Origin: Rubripirellula lacrimiformis
Lineage (GTDB): Bacteria > Planctomycetota > Planctomycetia > Pirellulales > Pirellulaceae
Assembly (NCBI RefSeq): GCF_007741535.1
Contig: NZ_CP036525.1
Span: 7,998,001 to 8,062,000, forward strand
Length of the DNA stretch: 64,000 bases
Reading direction: 5' to 3'
Below the pieces are notes generated by a model. The model did no database searches and was not told where the DNA came from. It saw nothing but the letters and a program-made list of their open reading frames with translations. The position numbers and the translations under genes were made by a program. Shown in pieces: positions 7,422 to 17,055 of the stretch (within the stretch, counting starts at the first letter, position 1; every line of letters starts with the position of its first letter).

Positions 7422-8858
7422 ATGAGTAACAGTGGCAAGGATGCTGCTTCGAAACAGAAGCAATCAATGACTCAAGGTGAACAGCTGGCCAAAGCGATTC
7501 GCTGGATCGCCAACGACCAATTATTCGCAAAGGTTCGTGTTCACGGCAATGCCAATTGGGTGCCGACTCACTTGATGCAGGTCGCAATTCTATGGGTTTG
7601 GAGTAGTCAATCATTGCTCGTCGAATCCACCAAAGACGCGATCAAAAGTGTCGAGAGCTTATTCGGTACGACCGGGATTCATTCGTATCAGACGCTGATC
7701 ACTGCACTGCAGAAGTACACCGAGCAAATCCTTCCGCCACTGGTCCAACGAATGCATCATTTGATGGAGAAGACAGATCAAGCAAGTTTTCGCATTGGGA
7801 TTTGGTTGGTGTTGGCCGTCGACGGTTCCCGCTTGGATGCTTGTCGAACCCTGGCCAACGAGAAGCGGTTCTGCAAGCCAAAGAACAAAAGGGGATCGAA
7901 GAAGAACAAGAAGAACAAGCGTGGTCGACACGCCAACAAACGAAAACCGGTGAGCAAAAAGAAGAACTACAATCCGCAGCCCGTCGGTCCGCAAGTCTGG
8001 CTCACGCTACTGTGGCATGTCGGACAACGATTGCCATGGGCATGGAAAATCGGACCGAGTTATTCCAGCGAACGAGCCCATCTGTTGGAAATGCTGAATG
8101 CTTTAGACCTACCGAAAAACACGCTCATCTGCGGTGATGCTGGTTTCGTCGGCTACGACTTTTGGAACGCGATCGACAGCCACGGCCATCACTTCCTGAC
8201 GCGTGTCGGAAGCAATTGTCGCTTCCTGAAGCAACTTGGACGGGTTCGCGAACGTGATGGCATCGTGTACTGCTGGCCGAAAGAAAAACAGCAACGCAAG
8301 CAGCCGCCGTTGGTCCTTCGGCTACTTCGCTTTAACGACGGACGTGGCGAAGTCTATCTCGTCACCAACGAATTGAACTTACGCAAGTTAAGTGATTCGC
8401 GTGCTGGGGAAATTTATCGAAAACGCTGGGGAATCGAAGTGCAATTCCGATCCTTAAAGCAAACTTACGGTCGTTCGAAACTGCTCGGGCGAACGCCGGA
8501 TGTCGTCGAGCACGAGTTAACCTGGTCGCTTGTCGGTCTTTGGATGGCGCAGTTACTGGCGCTTCGCGAACAAATCGATCGGATCGAACCGGCGGCTCAA
8601 ACGAGCGTCGCGATGGTGTTACGAATATTGCAAAACATCCTGCACTGCCCCAACGAGATACCCGCGCGGGGCGAATCGCTTCGGAGTCTCTTGGCCGGTG
8701 CGTTGACGGATACATACGACCGCGCAAGTAAAAAGAAAAGTCGCAACTACCCACGCCGAAAAGAGGAACCCCGGACCGGCCCACCCACAATTGAACTCGC
8801 CACCGCAGAGCAACAGAAGCTTGCCAAAGCTACACTGGACCTCTCAAATGCAGCATGA
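7422..8858 (+). CDS. IS4-family DDE transposase, copy 1
   Basis: The 478-aa protein carries the DDE catalytic core of the IS4 family. The first aspartate lies in LAVDGSRLD (about 133), the second in ICGDAGFVGYDFW (about 238), and the glutamate in YRKRWGIEVQFRSLK (about 339). That last segment fits the family YREK signature exactly (Y-2-R-3-E-6-K). A lysine/asparagine-rich insertion (about 155-180) lies between the first two catalytic residues and contains an AAGAAGAAC DNA repeat, two units here and six in copy 2. The ATG follows an AAGGAG ribosome-binding site. The frame is intact with all catalytic residues present, so the enzyme should be active. Confidence 0.95.
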   Translation: MSNSGKDAASKQKQSMTQGEQLAKAIRWIANDQLFAKVRVHGNANWVPTHLMQVAILWVWSSQSLLVESTKDAIKSVESLFGTTGIHSYQTLITALQKYTEQILPPLVQRMHHLMEKTDQASFRIGIWLVLAVDGSRLDACRTLANEKRFCKPKNKRGSKKNKKNKRGRHANKRKPVSKKKNYNPQPVGPQVWLTLLWHVGQRLPWAWKIGPSYSSERAHLLEMLNALDLPKNTLICGDAGFVGYDFWNAIDSHGHHFLTRVGSNCRFLKQLGRVRERDGIVYCWPKEKQQRKQPPLVLRLLRFNDGRGEVYLVTNELNLRKLSDSRAGEIYRKRWGIEVQFRSLKQTYGRSKLLGRTPDVVEHELTWSLVGLWMAQLLALREQIDRIEPAAQTSVAMVLRILQNILHCPNEIPARGESLRSLLAGALTDTYDRASKKKSRNYPRRKEEPRTGPPTIELATAEQQKLAKATLDLSNAA

Positions 8859-8879
8859 AAAATTTCCTTAACGGCGTTG

Positions 8880-8949
8880 CCCCTCACCCCAACCCTCTCC
8901 CCCAATTCCATCCAAGTCGAACTTGGATGGAACCGGGGGAGAGGGGGCC
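8880..8949. repeat. array A, right remnant of the unit split by the IS
   Basis: Starting with the target duplication CCCCTCACC, this is the remainder of the fifth palindrome up to GGGGGAGAGGGGGC. The second dyad of the unit is missing here, so the array ends in a half unit, like the single copy at 2401. Confidence 0.88.
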
Positions 8950-9024
8950 GTTGCTCGCCTGCCACCTACCGCCGCCACTCACCACCGCCCTTCCACCATC
9001 CTCGACCGACCATCTGCGTCGAAA

Positions 9025-9060
9025 CGAAAAAAGCCCGTTACGACTTTCGTAACGGGCTTC
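9025..9060 (-). terminator. rho-independent terminator of the giant surface-protein gene
   Basis: A perfect 12-bp stem, AAGCCCGTTACG (9031-9042) with CGTAACGGGCTT (9048-9059), and a 5-base loop are followed on the minus strand by a run of T (complement of the A-run 9027-9032). It lies 35 bases after the stop of the gene ending at 9094. Confidence 0.9.
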
Positions 9061-9093
9061 TTGAATTCTTTGGCTTGAAGCCGCGGGGTGTGA

Positions 9094-12000
9094 CTAGCTC
9101 CACAACCCCGAGACGTCATCGGCCAACAACCGGATCACGTCGGTGGGGTCGGTTTCGTCGTCGGCGTCGTCATTGATCGAAACAACCGCAGAGGACTGAG
9201 CGATCTGGTTTTCGCTAGACGATGCATCGGAGATCAAGTCGGCTTCGGCGAAGTCGGCAAACACTTCATCGCTAATCGCTCGTGACGACCGGTAGGTTGG
9301 CGTGGATGCCATCACCTGCGGCACCACTTGTTCGCCTTCGCCCGAGGTCAGTGCGGCTTGGTTCTTTTGACGTGACAGGTAATTGATGACTTGCAAGGCG
9401 TCCAATGCGGTCACCCGTTCGTCGCCATTGACGTCCGTAAAGTAGCTGACGCCCGCCGATCCGCTTCCGGCTTCGCCTTCGGCCGACAAGCGACTCATCG
9501 CGTTGATGATCACCAGAGCGTCGATCGGCGAAACAAACCCGTCGTTATTGACGTCTTGAGCAAGCGATGGGTTCTGGAACGCAGTACGCGTTCCCGCACC
9601 GACATCGATGACCAGTTTGTCGTAACGAATTCGTGACACGTCGATCGGGTCATCTTCGTTGAACAACAAGGTGTCTTGGAATGGGAACAGGTCGGCCGGC
9701 GATCCAGTGACCTCGGCAGTTCCCGGTGCGATCGCATCGAAGAACAGAGTAGCCAACCGAGCCGGATTGACTCCCACCCCGTTGCTGCTGAGCAGGGTTC
9801 CAAATTCGTTGATGATGCCCGGCGTTGATGCGGTTCCAACGGCGGCATCGTCTTCAAAGCCTGTACCGAAATCAACGTCGAAGTTCAATTCGTCGCTGGT
9901 AATGGTGTTGGCTGGACGAATCACACCCTGGCTATAAAGCACATCCAAGTAGCCGGCAAAGACGTAAGTCGAACCGAGCGATCGCAGGTCTTCGACGTCG
10001 ACTCGGATCCCGAAGCGATCGCCAACATTCACCTCGCTGATCGGTGTGACACCGTCAACGCCGACCAATTCAAAGTCGATTGCGACTTCTGCGTTAGCTT
10101 GCGAATCGCCCAATGCGATCGTGGCTTCAGCGATGCTACGGATGCCGTCGTCAGTGACGATCACATAGGTGAATCGTTCCAGACCATTGGCATTGACGTT
10201 TGCACGATAGCTGAAGAAGTCATCATTCAGGTTATCAGGTGTGCCATTGTCATCGATGACCAGACTGCCCAGAGTTGGCTGCGTCACCAATCCGAATTCA
10301 CGGACGGTTCCGGTCGATCCTAAGTTGTCGTTTTCCAGAACGTCGATCACCGCACGATCGACCGTCGATGCACTGATTAGATCGCCGTTGCTGTCACGTC
10401 CATCGGGGAACGAGTCGTCCAAGGCTGCGGTAAAGTTGCCGGTATCCGCAACGATCAACAGTTCCGTTCGGCCCAGTCGCAACTGATTGACCAACAGGGC
10501 GACATCCGATGCCAAGACAACGGTTTCGCTTTCAGCATCGTCGGCTGGGTTGGCCAAGAACTGTGCCACACCGGGTGACAACGCTTTCATCGTGATCGTG
10601 AACAATTCGGTCGGGCCGTTATGTTCCGTTTGGCCACCGATACCGATCTGTTGGACTCCCCCAACCTCGTCGATCAAACCAGGAGTTTGTGCACTTGCTC
10701 GTTGCAACCCATCGGTGCGGCTAAACAGCGGTCCGAAAGAGATGTCAAACGGGAAGTCATCGCTGCTGTCGGTATCCTGAGTCGACACCAAGGCATCGGT
10801 GTAAAGCAGGTCCAAGAACGCAGACGCCACTCCCTCGGGGTTGGCAAAGGCACGCAGGTCTTCGACTGAAACGCGAACCTTGAATTCCTTCCCAACTGGG
10901 ATGCTGGAAATCTCGCGTCCATCGACACTGTCCAAGATATCGATCGAAAACGCGACGACATCGTCGTTGCGAGTGCCTGGCAACAGGTTGACCGTGACAG
11001 TCGCACTGCTGACCGAACCAGCCGAATCCTGGATGCTATAAGTGAACTCTTCGGTTCCGTCAAAGCCAGGCTGCGGCGTGTAACGCAGCGATTGACCGCC
11101 ACCGATGATTTGAACGTTTCCGCCAGCCGATCCCGGCGTGACGCTGGTGATCGAGATGCCGCCCGACAGGCTAGGCACGTCGTTGTTGAGAACATTCAGC
11201 GGACGCTGAGACGAATCCTGAGCGACCTCGAACGAATCGTCGACCGCGATCGGCACGTTCGACTGGAACGTCACATTGACCACGACCGTAGCCGTCGATC
11301 GATTGCCAAACTGATCAACGACGGTGTACTGGAACACGTCACGACCGGTGAAACCGTTCGGCGGTGTGTACAGCAACAGTTTCTGGTCATTGGAAATCGA
11401 AACCGAACCGACGGTTTTGACCGAAGTGTTGTTGGGATCTTCCTTCGTCAGCGTTTCGATCGTCAGCGGGTTGTCGACGGTTTGGAAATCATTGCCCAAG
11501 ACGTCCAGCATCTGTGACAACGAATTTCGCGGCACCGAAAAACTATCGTCGTTGGCGATCTCGGCAGCGTTCAGAATCGGGAACGCGTAATCTTCGACTT
11601 CACCCGTGGCAGTGAAACCGGCCGATCCAAGATTCGCTTGCTGGCTCAGACGGAATCGAACATAGGTCGTTCCGACCGATGCGTCCGCTGGCACGTTCAC
11701 ATTGACGGTCAAATCTTGAGCGCCGGTCGAGCTGTTGACCGGAAGGTTGGTCACAAATTGCTCGCCCACGTCCAAGAAATCGCCGTCACGGTTAAAGTCC
11801 ATGAAGGCTTGCAGGAACGCGGGAACGCCCGTCGTGTTGGTCACGTTGACGCGGAATGTGGCTGAATCGCCAGGTCCCAGCGGCGAAGTCAGCTGGACGC
11901 CATCTTCGTCGTCAACGTTTCCGTTATTGTCATCGCCATCGGCCAATTCCGATGGTTGACCGCTCAGTTCGCGGTCGATGTTGGAACCCAGAGTCAGACC

Positions 12001-14175
12001 CTGAATGATGCCGTGGGCGGCTCCACCGGCGGCGACACTGGTCTTGTATTCGTCGGGTGCGTCACCGTAATCGCTCGACGACAGGAACCCAAAGTTGAAG
12101 TTATCGGTCAACGACGTGCCATTGAAATCGACGATGTGTTCGCCAAGCGTCGGCTCGCTAAGACCGGGGTAGGTCTGTTCAAATCCAGCCGGGGTGACGA
12201 CGCGAACCGTGTAGGTTCCCGGACCGGGGAAGTTGATCGCATAGCTGCCATTGGCAGCCGATTGGGCACTCGGTTCGCCCAGGTCGGGACGGTTGTCTCC
12301 ATCCAAATCGGCGTAGACATAAACGCCCGACAACCCGGTATCGCCCGAATCACGCTCGCCATCGCCATCGTTATCGACAAAGACGGTGCCGGTGATGTTG
12401 GACGTGAGCTGGCTGAATCCAAACTTAATCGCACCACTGGTGGAACTGGATACCGACGATGCAGTCGTGGCCACAAAGTTGGTCGGAGTCACCGCACGAA
12501 TGTTGACCGATCCCGGTGGCAACGTCAGAGAGTACGAACCATCCGCACCGGTCACAGCACGCGGTTCGCTTGTATCGAAGACACCGTTGTTGTTGACGTC
12601 GGCATAGACCGTAACGCCAGCCAATCCGGATTCGCTGTTGTCCGCACCGTTGCGATTGACGTCATTGAAAACGCGACCGGTCTGTCCGACTCCGCCCTTG
12701 GTGCCGCTGGAAAGTGCATGCGCCATGCTGGCGGTGACTTTCTCGAATCCGGAATAAACTTCTGGGTGATAAAAGTCATTTCGGAAGATCGGTTTCACGT
12801 CGTCCAACGTGCCAAAGATCCCGTCTGGGCCCACGCCCATATTGTTGGCGTTGGCAAGCAGCGTGCCGCCGGCATCCGAGATCGTCGCGATCGAGTTGGA
12901 GTTCAGCGTGTGCAGCATGCCGAAGGTGTGACCAGCTTCGTGAGCAATCACGCTGGACAAAAATTGGATCGTTGCATCCACTTCGCTAGCGGCCGGAGCG
13001 ATCGGGAATCCCAATAGCGAACCTTGGAATCCGTCCAGCGCAAACAGACCGAATTCGGTCAGGTCAAAGTTACCCACGTCCACCGATTGAGCGATTCCGT
13101 AGACACCGGGAACACCGATGTCCAACCCAGTCCCACCGATCAGCAAGCGGGTCATCCGCGGGTCTTGGGTATTGTTTTCGAACCAAGCACGGTGCGAAGG
13201 AATGTGGCTGTTCAGAATTCGGATCGCGTAATCACCAGCGACGCCGGTATCCGAGAAATCGCCATTGTTGCCGGAATTGCCGAGGTCTTCGAAGACCCGA
13301 ATGACGTCCTCGTAGGTTTCGGTGATGATCCGGTCGGCTGTGACGCTGTCACCGTATTCAAGCCCCAAGAACGGCAACGAATCGGTGAAAGTAGGCACCA
13401 CGGTGAAACCGAAAGTCGGTAGCCCGGGGACCAACAAATCATTATTGAACAGGTTATTGTCGACAACGCCGCCCTCGAAATCGAGGTACAGAATCTGGGC
13501 GTCACCATACGCCAGCGACTCCGTCGTGGGACGATACGTCCGCAGACCGACGGTGTAGTTGTTGACAACGTCGATCGAACCGACGGTTAAGTAATAGCGA
13601 CCGTCTTCGGGGATCACCATCGTTGCATTGGCGTTGGCCACCGTTTGCAACGGGTACGCCAATCCGCCAACCGGAACACTGCTGGTCAGCGCGACGGATC
13701 CGCGAAAATCGCGAATCGTCAACTGGCCGGCACTGCCGGTGGTGGCAACATCCAGGATGTCGCCGGCTTTCAGGTCAAACGAGAAAGTATCCAGATCGGA
13801 CGAAAAACCGCTGGTGGCCGATGTGCTGTTCGTGATCGGCAGCGTGCCAGTCACGTCAATCGTGCTCTCTTGCCCCGGGCCATTGCCCAAGGGGATGAAA
13901 TCAGCGTTGGACCGGAAGTCGTTCTGACCGGTGTCGCTGAATCCCTCCGATTCGAAGAACGATGCCGCGGGGACCGTCCCGATATTGCGAGGCGACGTGT
14001 AGACGGGCAAATCCGTCGGCGCCGGCTGGATCGGAGGCTCGGTCAAAACCGCCATCAGCCGGCGGCTTTCCAGCCCTTCCAGCGTCAAACGCCGCTTCTT
14101 GGCCCGTTCGATCTTAGATCGCTCGGAAGCTTTACGGCTGGAATGTTTCGATTTCGAATCGTTTCGTTTGATCAT
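9094..14175 (-). CDS. giant multidomain surface protein: metalloprotease, SdrD-like, GEVED, cadherin-like, cohesin-like and dockerin regions
   Basis: This 1693-aa protein starts with a basic segment and LEGLESRRLM (residues 32-41), the planctomycete N-terminal motif found on large exported proteins in place of a usual signal peptide. HEAGHTFGMLH (about 409-419) fits the zinc site HExxHxxGxxH of metzincin proteases. Two SdrD-type B domains follow (about 495-665, with VFNDVNRNGADN and VFVDNDGDGERD), then a GEVED domain (about 700-860). Three cadherin-like blocks come next with NDDSF/DDSFEV and VLxND motifs, alternating with two cohesin-like beta regions (about 1065-1230 and 1370-1500). A type I dockerin with two calcium loops (DVNNDGFVSPIDAL and DVNGDERVTALDAL, about 1550-1620) and an acidic tail end the chain. 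A calcium-dependent cell-surface or matrix role is likely. A terminator lies just past the stop. Confidence 0.88.
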   Translation of the reverse strand: MIKRNDSKSKHSSRKASERSKIERAKKRRLTLEGLESRRLMAVLTEPPIQPAPTDLPVYTSPRNIGTVPAASFFESEGFSDTGQNDFRSNADFIPLGNGPGQESTIDVTGTLPITNSTSATSGFSSDLDTFSFDLKAGDILDVATTGSAGQLTIRDFRGSVALTSSVPVGGLAYPLQTVANANATMVIPEDGRYYLTVGSIDVVNNYTVGLRTYRPTTESLAYGDAQILYLDFEGGVVDNNLFNNDLLVPGLPTFGFTVVPTFTDSLPFLGLEYGDSVTADRIITETYEDVIRVFEDLGNSGNNGDFSDTGVAGDYAIRILNSHIPSHRAWFENNTQDPRMTRLLIGGTGLDIGVPGVYGIAQSVDVGNFDLTEFGLFALDGFQGSLLGFPIAPAASEVDATIQFLSSVIAHEAGHTFGMLHTLNSNSIATISDAGGTLLANANNMGVGPDGIFGTLDDVKPIFRNDFYHPEVYSGFEKVTASMAHALSSGTKGGVGQTGRVFNDVNRNGADNSESGLAGVTVYADVNNNGVFDTSEPRAVTGADGSYSLTLPPGSVNIRAVTPTNFVATTASSVSSSTSGAIKFGFSQLTSNITGTVFVDNDGDGERDSGDTGLSGVYVYADLDGDNRPDLGEPSAQSAANGSYAINFPGPGTYTVRVVTPAGFEQTYPGLSEPTLGEHIVDFNGTSLTDNFNFGFLSSSDYGDAPDEYKTSVAAGGAAHGIIQGLTLGSNIDRELSGQPSELADGDDNNGNVDDEDGVQLTSPLGPGDSATFRVNVTNTTGVPAFLQAFMDFNRDGDFLDVGEQFVTNLPVNSSTGAQDLTVNVNVPADASVGTTYVRFRLSQQANLGSAGFTATGEVEDYAFPILNAAEIANDDSFSVPRNSLSQMLDVLGNDFQTVDNPLTIETLTKEDPNNTSVKTVGSVSISNDQKLLLYTPPNGFTGRDVFQYTVVDQFGNRSTATVVVNVTFQSNVPIAVDDSFEVAQDSSQRPLNVLNNDVPSLSGGISITSVTPGSAGGNVQIIGGGQSLRYTPQPGFDGTEEFTYSIQDSAGSVSSATVTVNLLPGTRNDDVVAFSIDILDSVDGREISSIPVGKEFKVRVSVEDLRAFANPEGVASAFLDLLYTDALVSTQDTDSSDDFPFDISFGPLFSRTDGLQRASAQTPGLIDEVGGVQQIGIGGQTEHNGPTELFTITMKALSPGVAQFLANPADDAESETVVLASDVALLVNQLRLGRTELLIVADTGNFTAALDDSFPDGRDSNGDLISASTVDRAVIDVLENDNLGSTGTVREFGLVTQPTLGSLVIDDNGTPDNLNDDFFSYRANVNANGLERFTYVIVTDDGIRSIAEATIALGDSQANAEVAIDFELVGVDGVTPISEVNVGDRFGIRVDVEDLRSLGSTYVFAGYLDVLYSQGVIRPANTITSDELNFDVDFGTGFEDDAAVGTASTPGIINEFGTLLSSNGVGVNPARLATLFFDAIAPGTAEVTGSPADLFPFQDTLLFNEDDPIDVSRIRYDKLVIDVGAGTRTAFQNPSLAQDVNNDGFVSPIDALVIINAMSRLSAEGEAGSGSAGVSYFTDVNGDERVTALDALQVINYLSRQKNQAALTSGEGEQVVPQVMASTPTYRSSRAISDEVFADFAEADLISDASSSENQIAQSSAVVSINDDADDETDPTDVIRLLADDVSGLWS

Positions 14176-14770
14176 CGAGGGTCTCTACCAAACTGAAGAC
14201 CAACAACCGCCTGCGGGCGCTGGACCGATCGACTTGGGGTGGATGAACTGGGTCACTAAACGTTGTATGCCAAAGCCAACAGCAAAACACGATATTTCGT
14301 TCGCGAATGTTCGCCAAAACGAAGCCAAGGCAATTGGCGTCTTGACTAGCATCGGCCGAAAGATTCGCTGTCGTTTGCCAAATGGCCAGTGCCGTCCCAT
14401 TCGGAAGCAGGAAAAATGGGCAAGCTGTGCGTTCTTGATAAGCTGCGAGTGCGATTCTAGTTAGACCCACAAGGGTGTCAACGAAACGCAAGGGTTCGGA
14501 CGGGATCACCGCAATCAAAGTTCCCAAGCGATTGAGTAAAATCTGTCAAGACACCTGCAAACGGTGCACAAACACCCACTGCGAATCCCCCGAAAACCAG
14601 CTAACGGCGATCCAAAACACCTAAACCGGGTACCCGAGCATAAAAAAAGCCCGTCCGAGTCTGATCTCGGGACGGACTTTCAAAGTTTTTTGACGTTTCC
14701 GTCGGCTTGTAACAATCAGACAAAGCTGAAGGCCACAATCACACGCTGATCACCCCGTCGGGCGGGCCGA
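14176..14770. other. intergenic region between two minus-strand surface-protein genes
   Basis: This 595-bp stretch must hold the promoter and leader of the giant surface-protein gene and the terminator of the BBP7 gene (14642-14680). I see no convincing coding frame: the frames present have compositions unlike their neighbours and lack ribosome-binding sites. No repeat of families A-F is found here. Confidence 0.6.
14642..14680 (-). terminator. rho-independent terminator of the BBP7 gene
   Basis: On the minus strand a stem of GTCCGTCCCGAG with CTCGGACGGGC (one bulge, one wobble, 6-base loop) is followed by seven T. It lies about 90 bases after the stop of the gene at 14771. Confidence 0.85.
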
Positions 14771-16576
14771 TTACCAGAGGTATTCGGCACCGAAGGAGAA
14801 TCCGTTGAGGACCAGCGAGTCGAATTCCATGCCTGGCTTGCCAGCCGTCGACGGTGATGCCACCGCGTCGCGGATGAATTCACCGTTCAATTCGGGGCTG
14901 CCAACTTCGTCGATCGCGATCAGGTAGTAGGCCGACTTGAACGACCAGCTGTGGCTGAAGCGGTAGACCAGTTGAGTCGAGAACTCCAGGGCCAGGGTGC
15001 CATCGTCTTCGCGGTATCGATCTCGGATCGTGCCAGGACCGCCGCCGGCGATCGAGTTGGCCGAGATGCTGTATTGGCGAGTCGCTTCGTTCTTCAACCA
15101 AGCTCCCTTGGCTTCCATGCCCAATTGGACGCCGGGGATGACGTTCCACCACAGGTCGCCACCGATTTGAGCACCGAACATGTTGTTCTTGACGCCGTCG
15201 GATGAACTGAAGAACCGCTGGGTACCGTCGGTCAACGTTGCGTCGGTGCCGTCGTTGTTCAAACCAACGATGTCCAGCCCCAGGCTGTTGTCATAGCGAA
15301 GGTATCGCATTCCGACCAACCAAGACCCTTGGAACCGGCAATAGGGTCCAACGGTGCGGCGTCGGTAGTTCAGTTCGCCGCTGTGGAATCGAGCTACGCT
15401 AGTCGCGGTTTGCGAGATCGAACGGTCGGTATCGTCAAAGCCGCCCACTGGATTGGTCCCGAACTCGCTGATGAAGGAGTACAGGTCGGCTCCCGACGAG
15501 ATCACGAAGGGGAACGAAGTCGGCCCGGATGTGGCCAGCGGATCAAAAGCACCGTTGGCGACCAGAGTTGCCGGTGAACTTGCCGATGCGCTGCCCTTCC
15601 ATTCCTGGCCACCCATGTAGGTACCTTCGATGTTGCCGCCGGCTCCGAAAATCAGCGATCCAGAGAGTCGGATGCCTTCTTCGAGGTCATCATTGATGGC
15701 GTCTTCGCCGCGAATCACTGGGGTCCCACCGGGGCCAGCACCGCGTTGTGTCAGCACTCCTGATACTCCTTCGGCTCCCGATCGGCTCATGAACAAGCCT
15801 TCGACCGACACGTCATACCATCGCTGAGCACACTTTCCGGCTTCGGTGTAAGGCATCAGAGCCCCCAAGCATCCCACCAGCGAACGCCCGTTGAACATTT
15901 GACAGGCTTCGCAGCCGTCGCCACGGCAGAAAACACACATGTGACGCAGGTTAGATAGCCCGCCACAGTGGCCACAGCCCTGTTGGCCGCAACCGCCACA
16001 CGCTGAACCGCCGCCGTACATCTTTCCGAGCACGCCGCCGTTGCTGAGCACGCCGCCGCCACCCATGCCACAGGCACCGGTTCCGCCGCACGCACCGCCA
16101 CAGGCACCATCGCACCCGCCGTACATCGCGCCGCCATACCCCATGCCTCCGTAAGCCATGTTCGGGTCCATCCCATAGGATGCCCCGCAGGCTCCGTCGC
16201 AGCCGCCGCCGCAACTGTCACAGCTGCTGCCACCACCGCCAAAGAATCCGACTTGTTGGACGGATCCCTGCTGCATGGAATGCTGCGGTGCGTAACCACC
16301 GGCTTGGGCCTGCATTGGTGGGACGTATCCCGGTCCGGCTTGGGCCGTATAACCGGTGCGTTGCACCGGCCCTTGTTGTGTTAATCCCGCGATCGCTCCG
16401 GGCGGCATCTGGCCGCTGGCCGGCATCACAAAGCCACTGGCCTCGTAATCAATGTCGGCGTGCTGAACGCGTGGGGGTTGTGCGGAGACAGGTCGGATCC
16501 CCGCGAATGCGCCAATGACCAGCGTCACTGCGGCGACCAAGGTTGTGATTGATTTCATATGAGTCATTCGGTGCAT
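14771..16576 (-). CDS. BBP7-family outer-membrane beta-barrel protein with Gly/Cys-rich N-terminal region
   Basis: A signal peptide is evident (MKSITTLVAAVTLVIGAFAG, cleavage near VSAQ). The ATG codons at 16576, 16567 and 16558 are all possible starts, and the third gives the most typical signal peptide. Residues 110-235 are extremely rich in Gly and Cys (CDSCGGGCDGACG, CGGCGQQGCGHCGG), ending in a ribbon-like CVFCRGDGCEAC. The C-terminal 350 residues alternate short beta strands and end in FSFGAEYLW, a typical barrel terminus ending in an aromatic residue. The arrangement matches the BBP7 family found in Planctomycetes (named from the Blastopirellula barrel proteins). The cysteine-rich part would be exposed or periplasmic and could be disulfide-linked or bind metal; this is inference. 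A terminator follows at 14642. Confidence 0.88.
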   Translation of the reverse strand: MHRMTHMKSITTLVAAVTLVIGAFAGIRPVSAQPPRVQHADIDYEASGFVMPASGQMPPGAIAGLTQQGPVQRTGYTAQAGPGYVPPMQAQAGGYAPQHSMQQGSVQQVGFFGGGGSSCDSCGGGCDGACGASYGMDPNMAYGGMGYGGAMYGGCDGACGGACGGTGACGMGGGGVLSNGGVLGKMYGGGSACGGCGQQGCGHCGGLSNLRHMCVFCRGDGCEACQMFNGRSLVGCLGALMPYTEAGKCAQRWYDVSVEGLFMSRSGAEGVSGVLTQRGAGPGGTPVIRGEDAINDDLEEGIRLSGSLIFGAGGNIEGTYMGGQEWKGSASASSPATLVANGAFDPLATSGPTSFPFVISSGADLYSFISEFGTNPVGGFDDTDRSISQTATSVARFHSGELNYRRRTVGPYCRFQGSWLVGMRYLRYDNSLGLDIVGLNNDGTDATLTDGTQRFFSSSDGVKNNMFGAQIGGDLWWNVIPGVQLGMEAKGAWLKNEATRQYSISANSIAGGGPGTIRDRYREDDGTLALEFSTQLVYRFSHSWSFKSAYYLIAIDEVGSPELNGEFIRDAVASPSTAGKPGMEFDSLVLNGFSFGAEYLW

Positions 16577-17055
16577 CGCAAACGTCTCCGCGGCCGTTGC
16601 CGCCTCGCTGTGGGCCGGTTATCAACTGATTGGGGTGATCCTGGGCATGAGGATGTGCAAAACACAGCCGCATGACGTTGCCGATCCAAAACACGTCACA
16701 AGCAACGGATGCTCGGACGCGCCGAAGAAACCGTCACCCAGCTAGTCGCGTCTTCGGCGACAAACCATGGCGGCGTTTTCTTCCCTCCCCCTTACTTTCT
16801 CTGGCTCCTTTGGAAACAGCTGCTCTGATTCGTCTTGTTGAATCATCCAGGTTTTTCAGTCCCCGATGATCCAACCGTTCAGAACAACCGCTCCAAGCGG
16901 AGTTATCGGCACGACCGGCCGCAAAGATTTGGTTATTCCGCTGGAACCGGGTAGGAAAACTTTGCCGAACGCGCCCCGCAGCACCCCGCCAGTCCGATAA
17001 AATTGTCGGAAAATCAACGCTTTCGCTCATCTTCCTTCCGTTGTGAGCCGACGCC
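16577..17055. other. divergent promoter region
   Basis: The 479 bp separate the BBP7 gene (minus) from the 679-aa gene (plus), so both promoters should lie here. No clear -35/-10 pair, operator palindrome, RNA gene or repeat is visible to me. Confidence 0.5.

Larger units (their letters stand above)
7294..8879 (+). mobile_element. IS4-family insertion sequence, copy 1 (1586 bp)
   Basis: The element is bounded by perfect 23-bp terminal inverted repeats, beginning CAACGCCGTTAAGG at 7294-7316 and mirrored at 8857-8879. It is flanked by a 9-bp target duplication, CCCCTCACC, at 7285-7293 and 8880-8888. It carries one transposase gene with no passenger genes. Removing the IS and one duplication restores an exact fifth unit of array A, so it inserted after the array had expanded. 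The intact ends, intact gene and near-identity to copy 2 suggest recent activity. Confidence 0.95.

Noticed and set aside
11956-13017. A 353-codon plus-strand frame opposite the giant surface-protein gene
   Set aside because: It lies wholly antisense to a gene with clear domains in the expected frame, and its residues have no domain or membrane pattern. It is a shadow of the skewed codon use.
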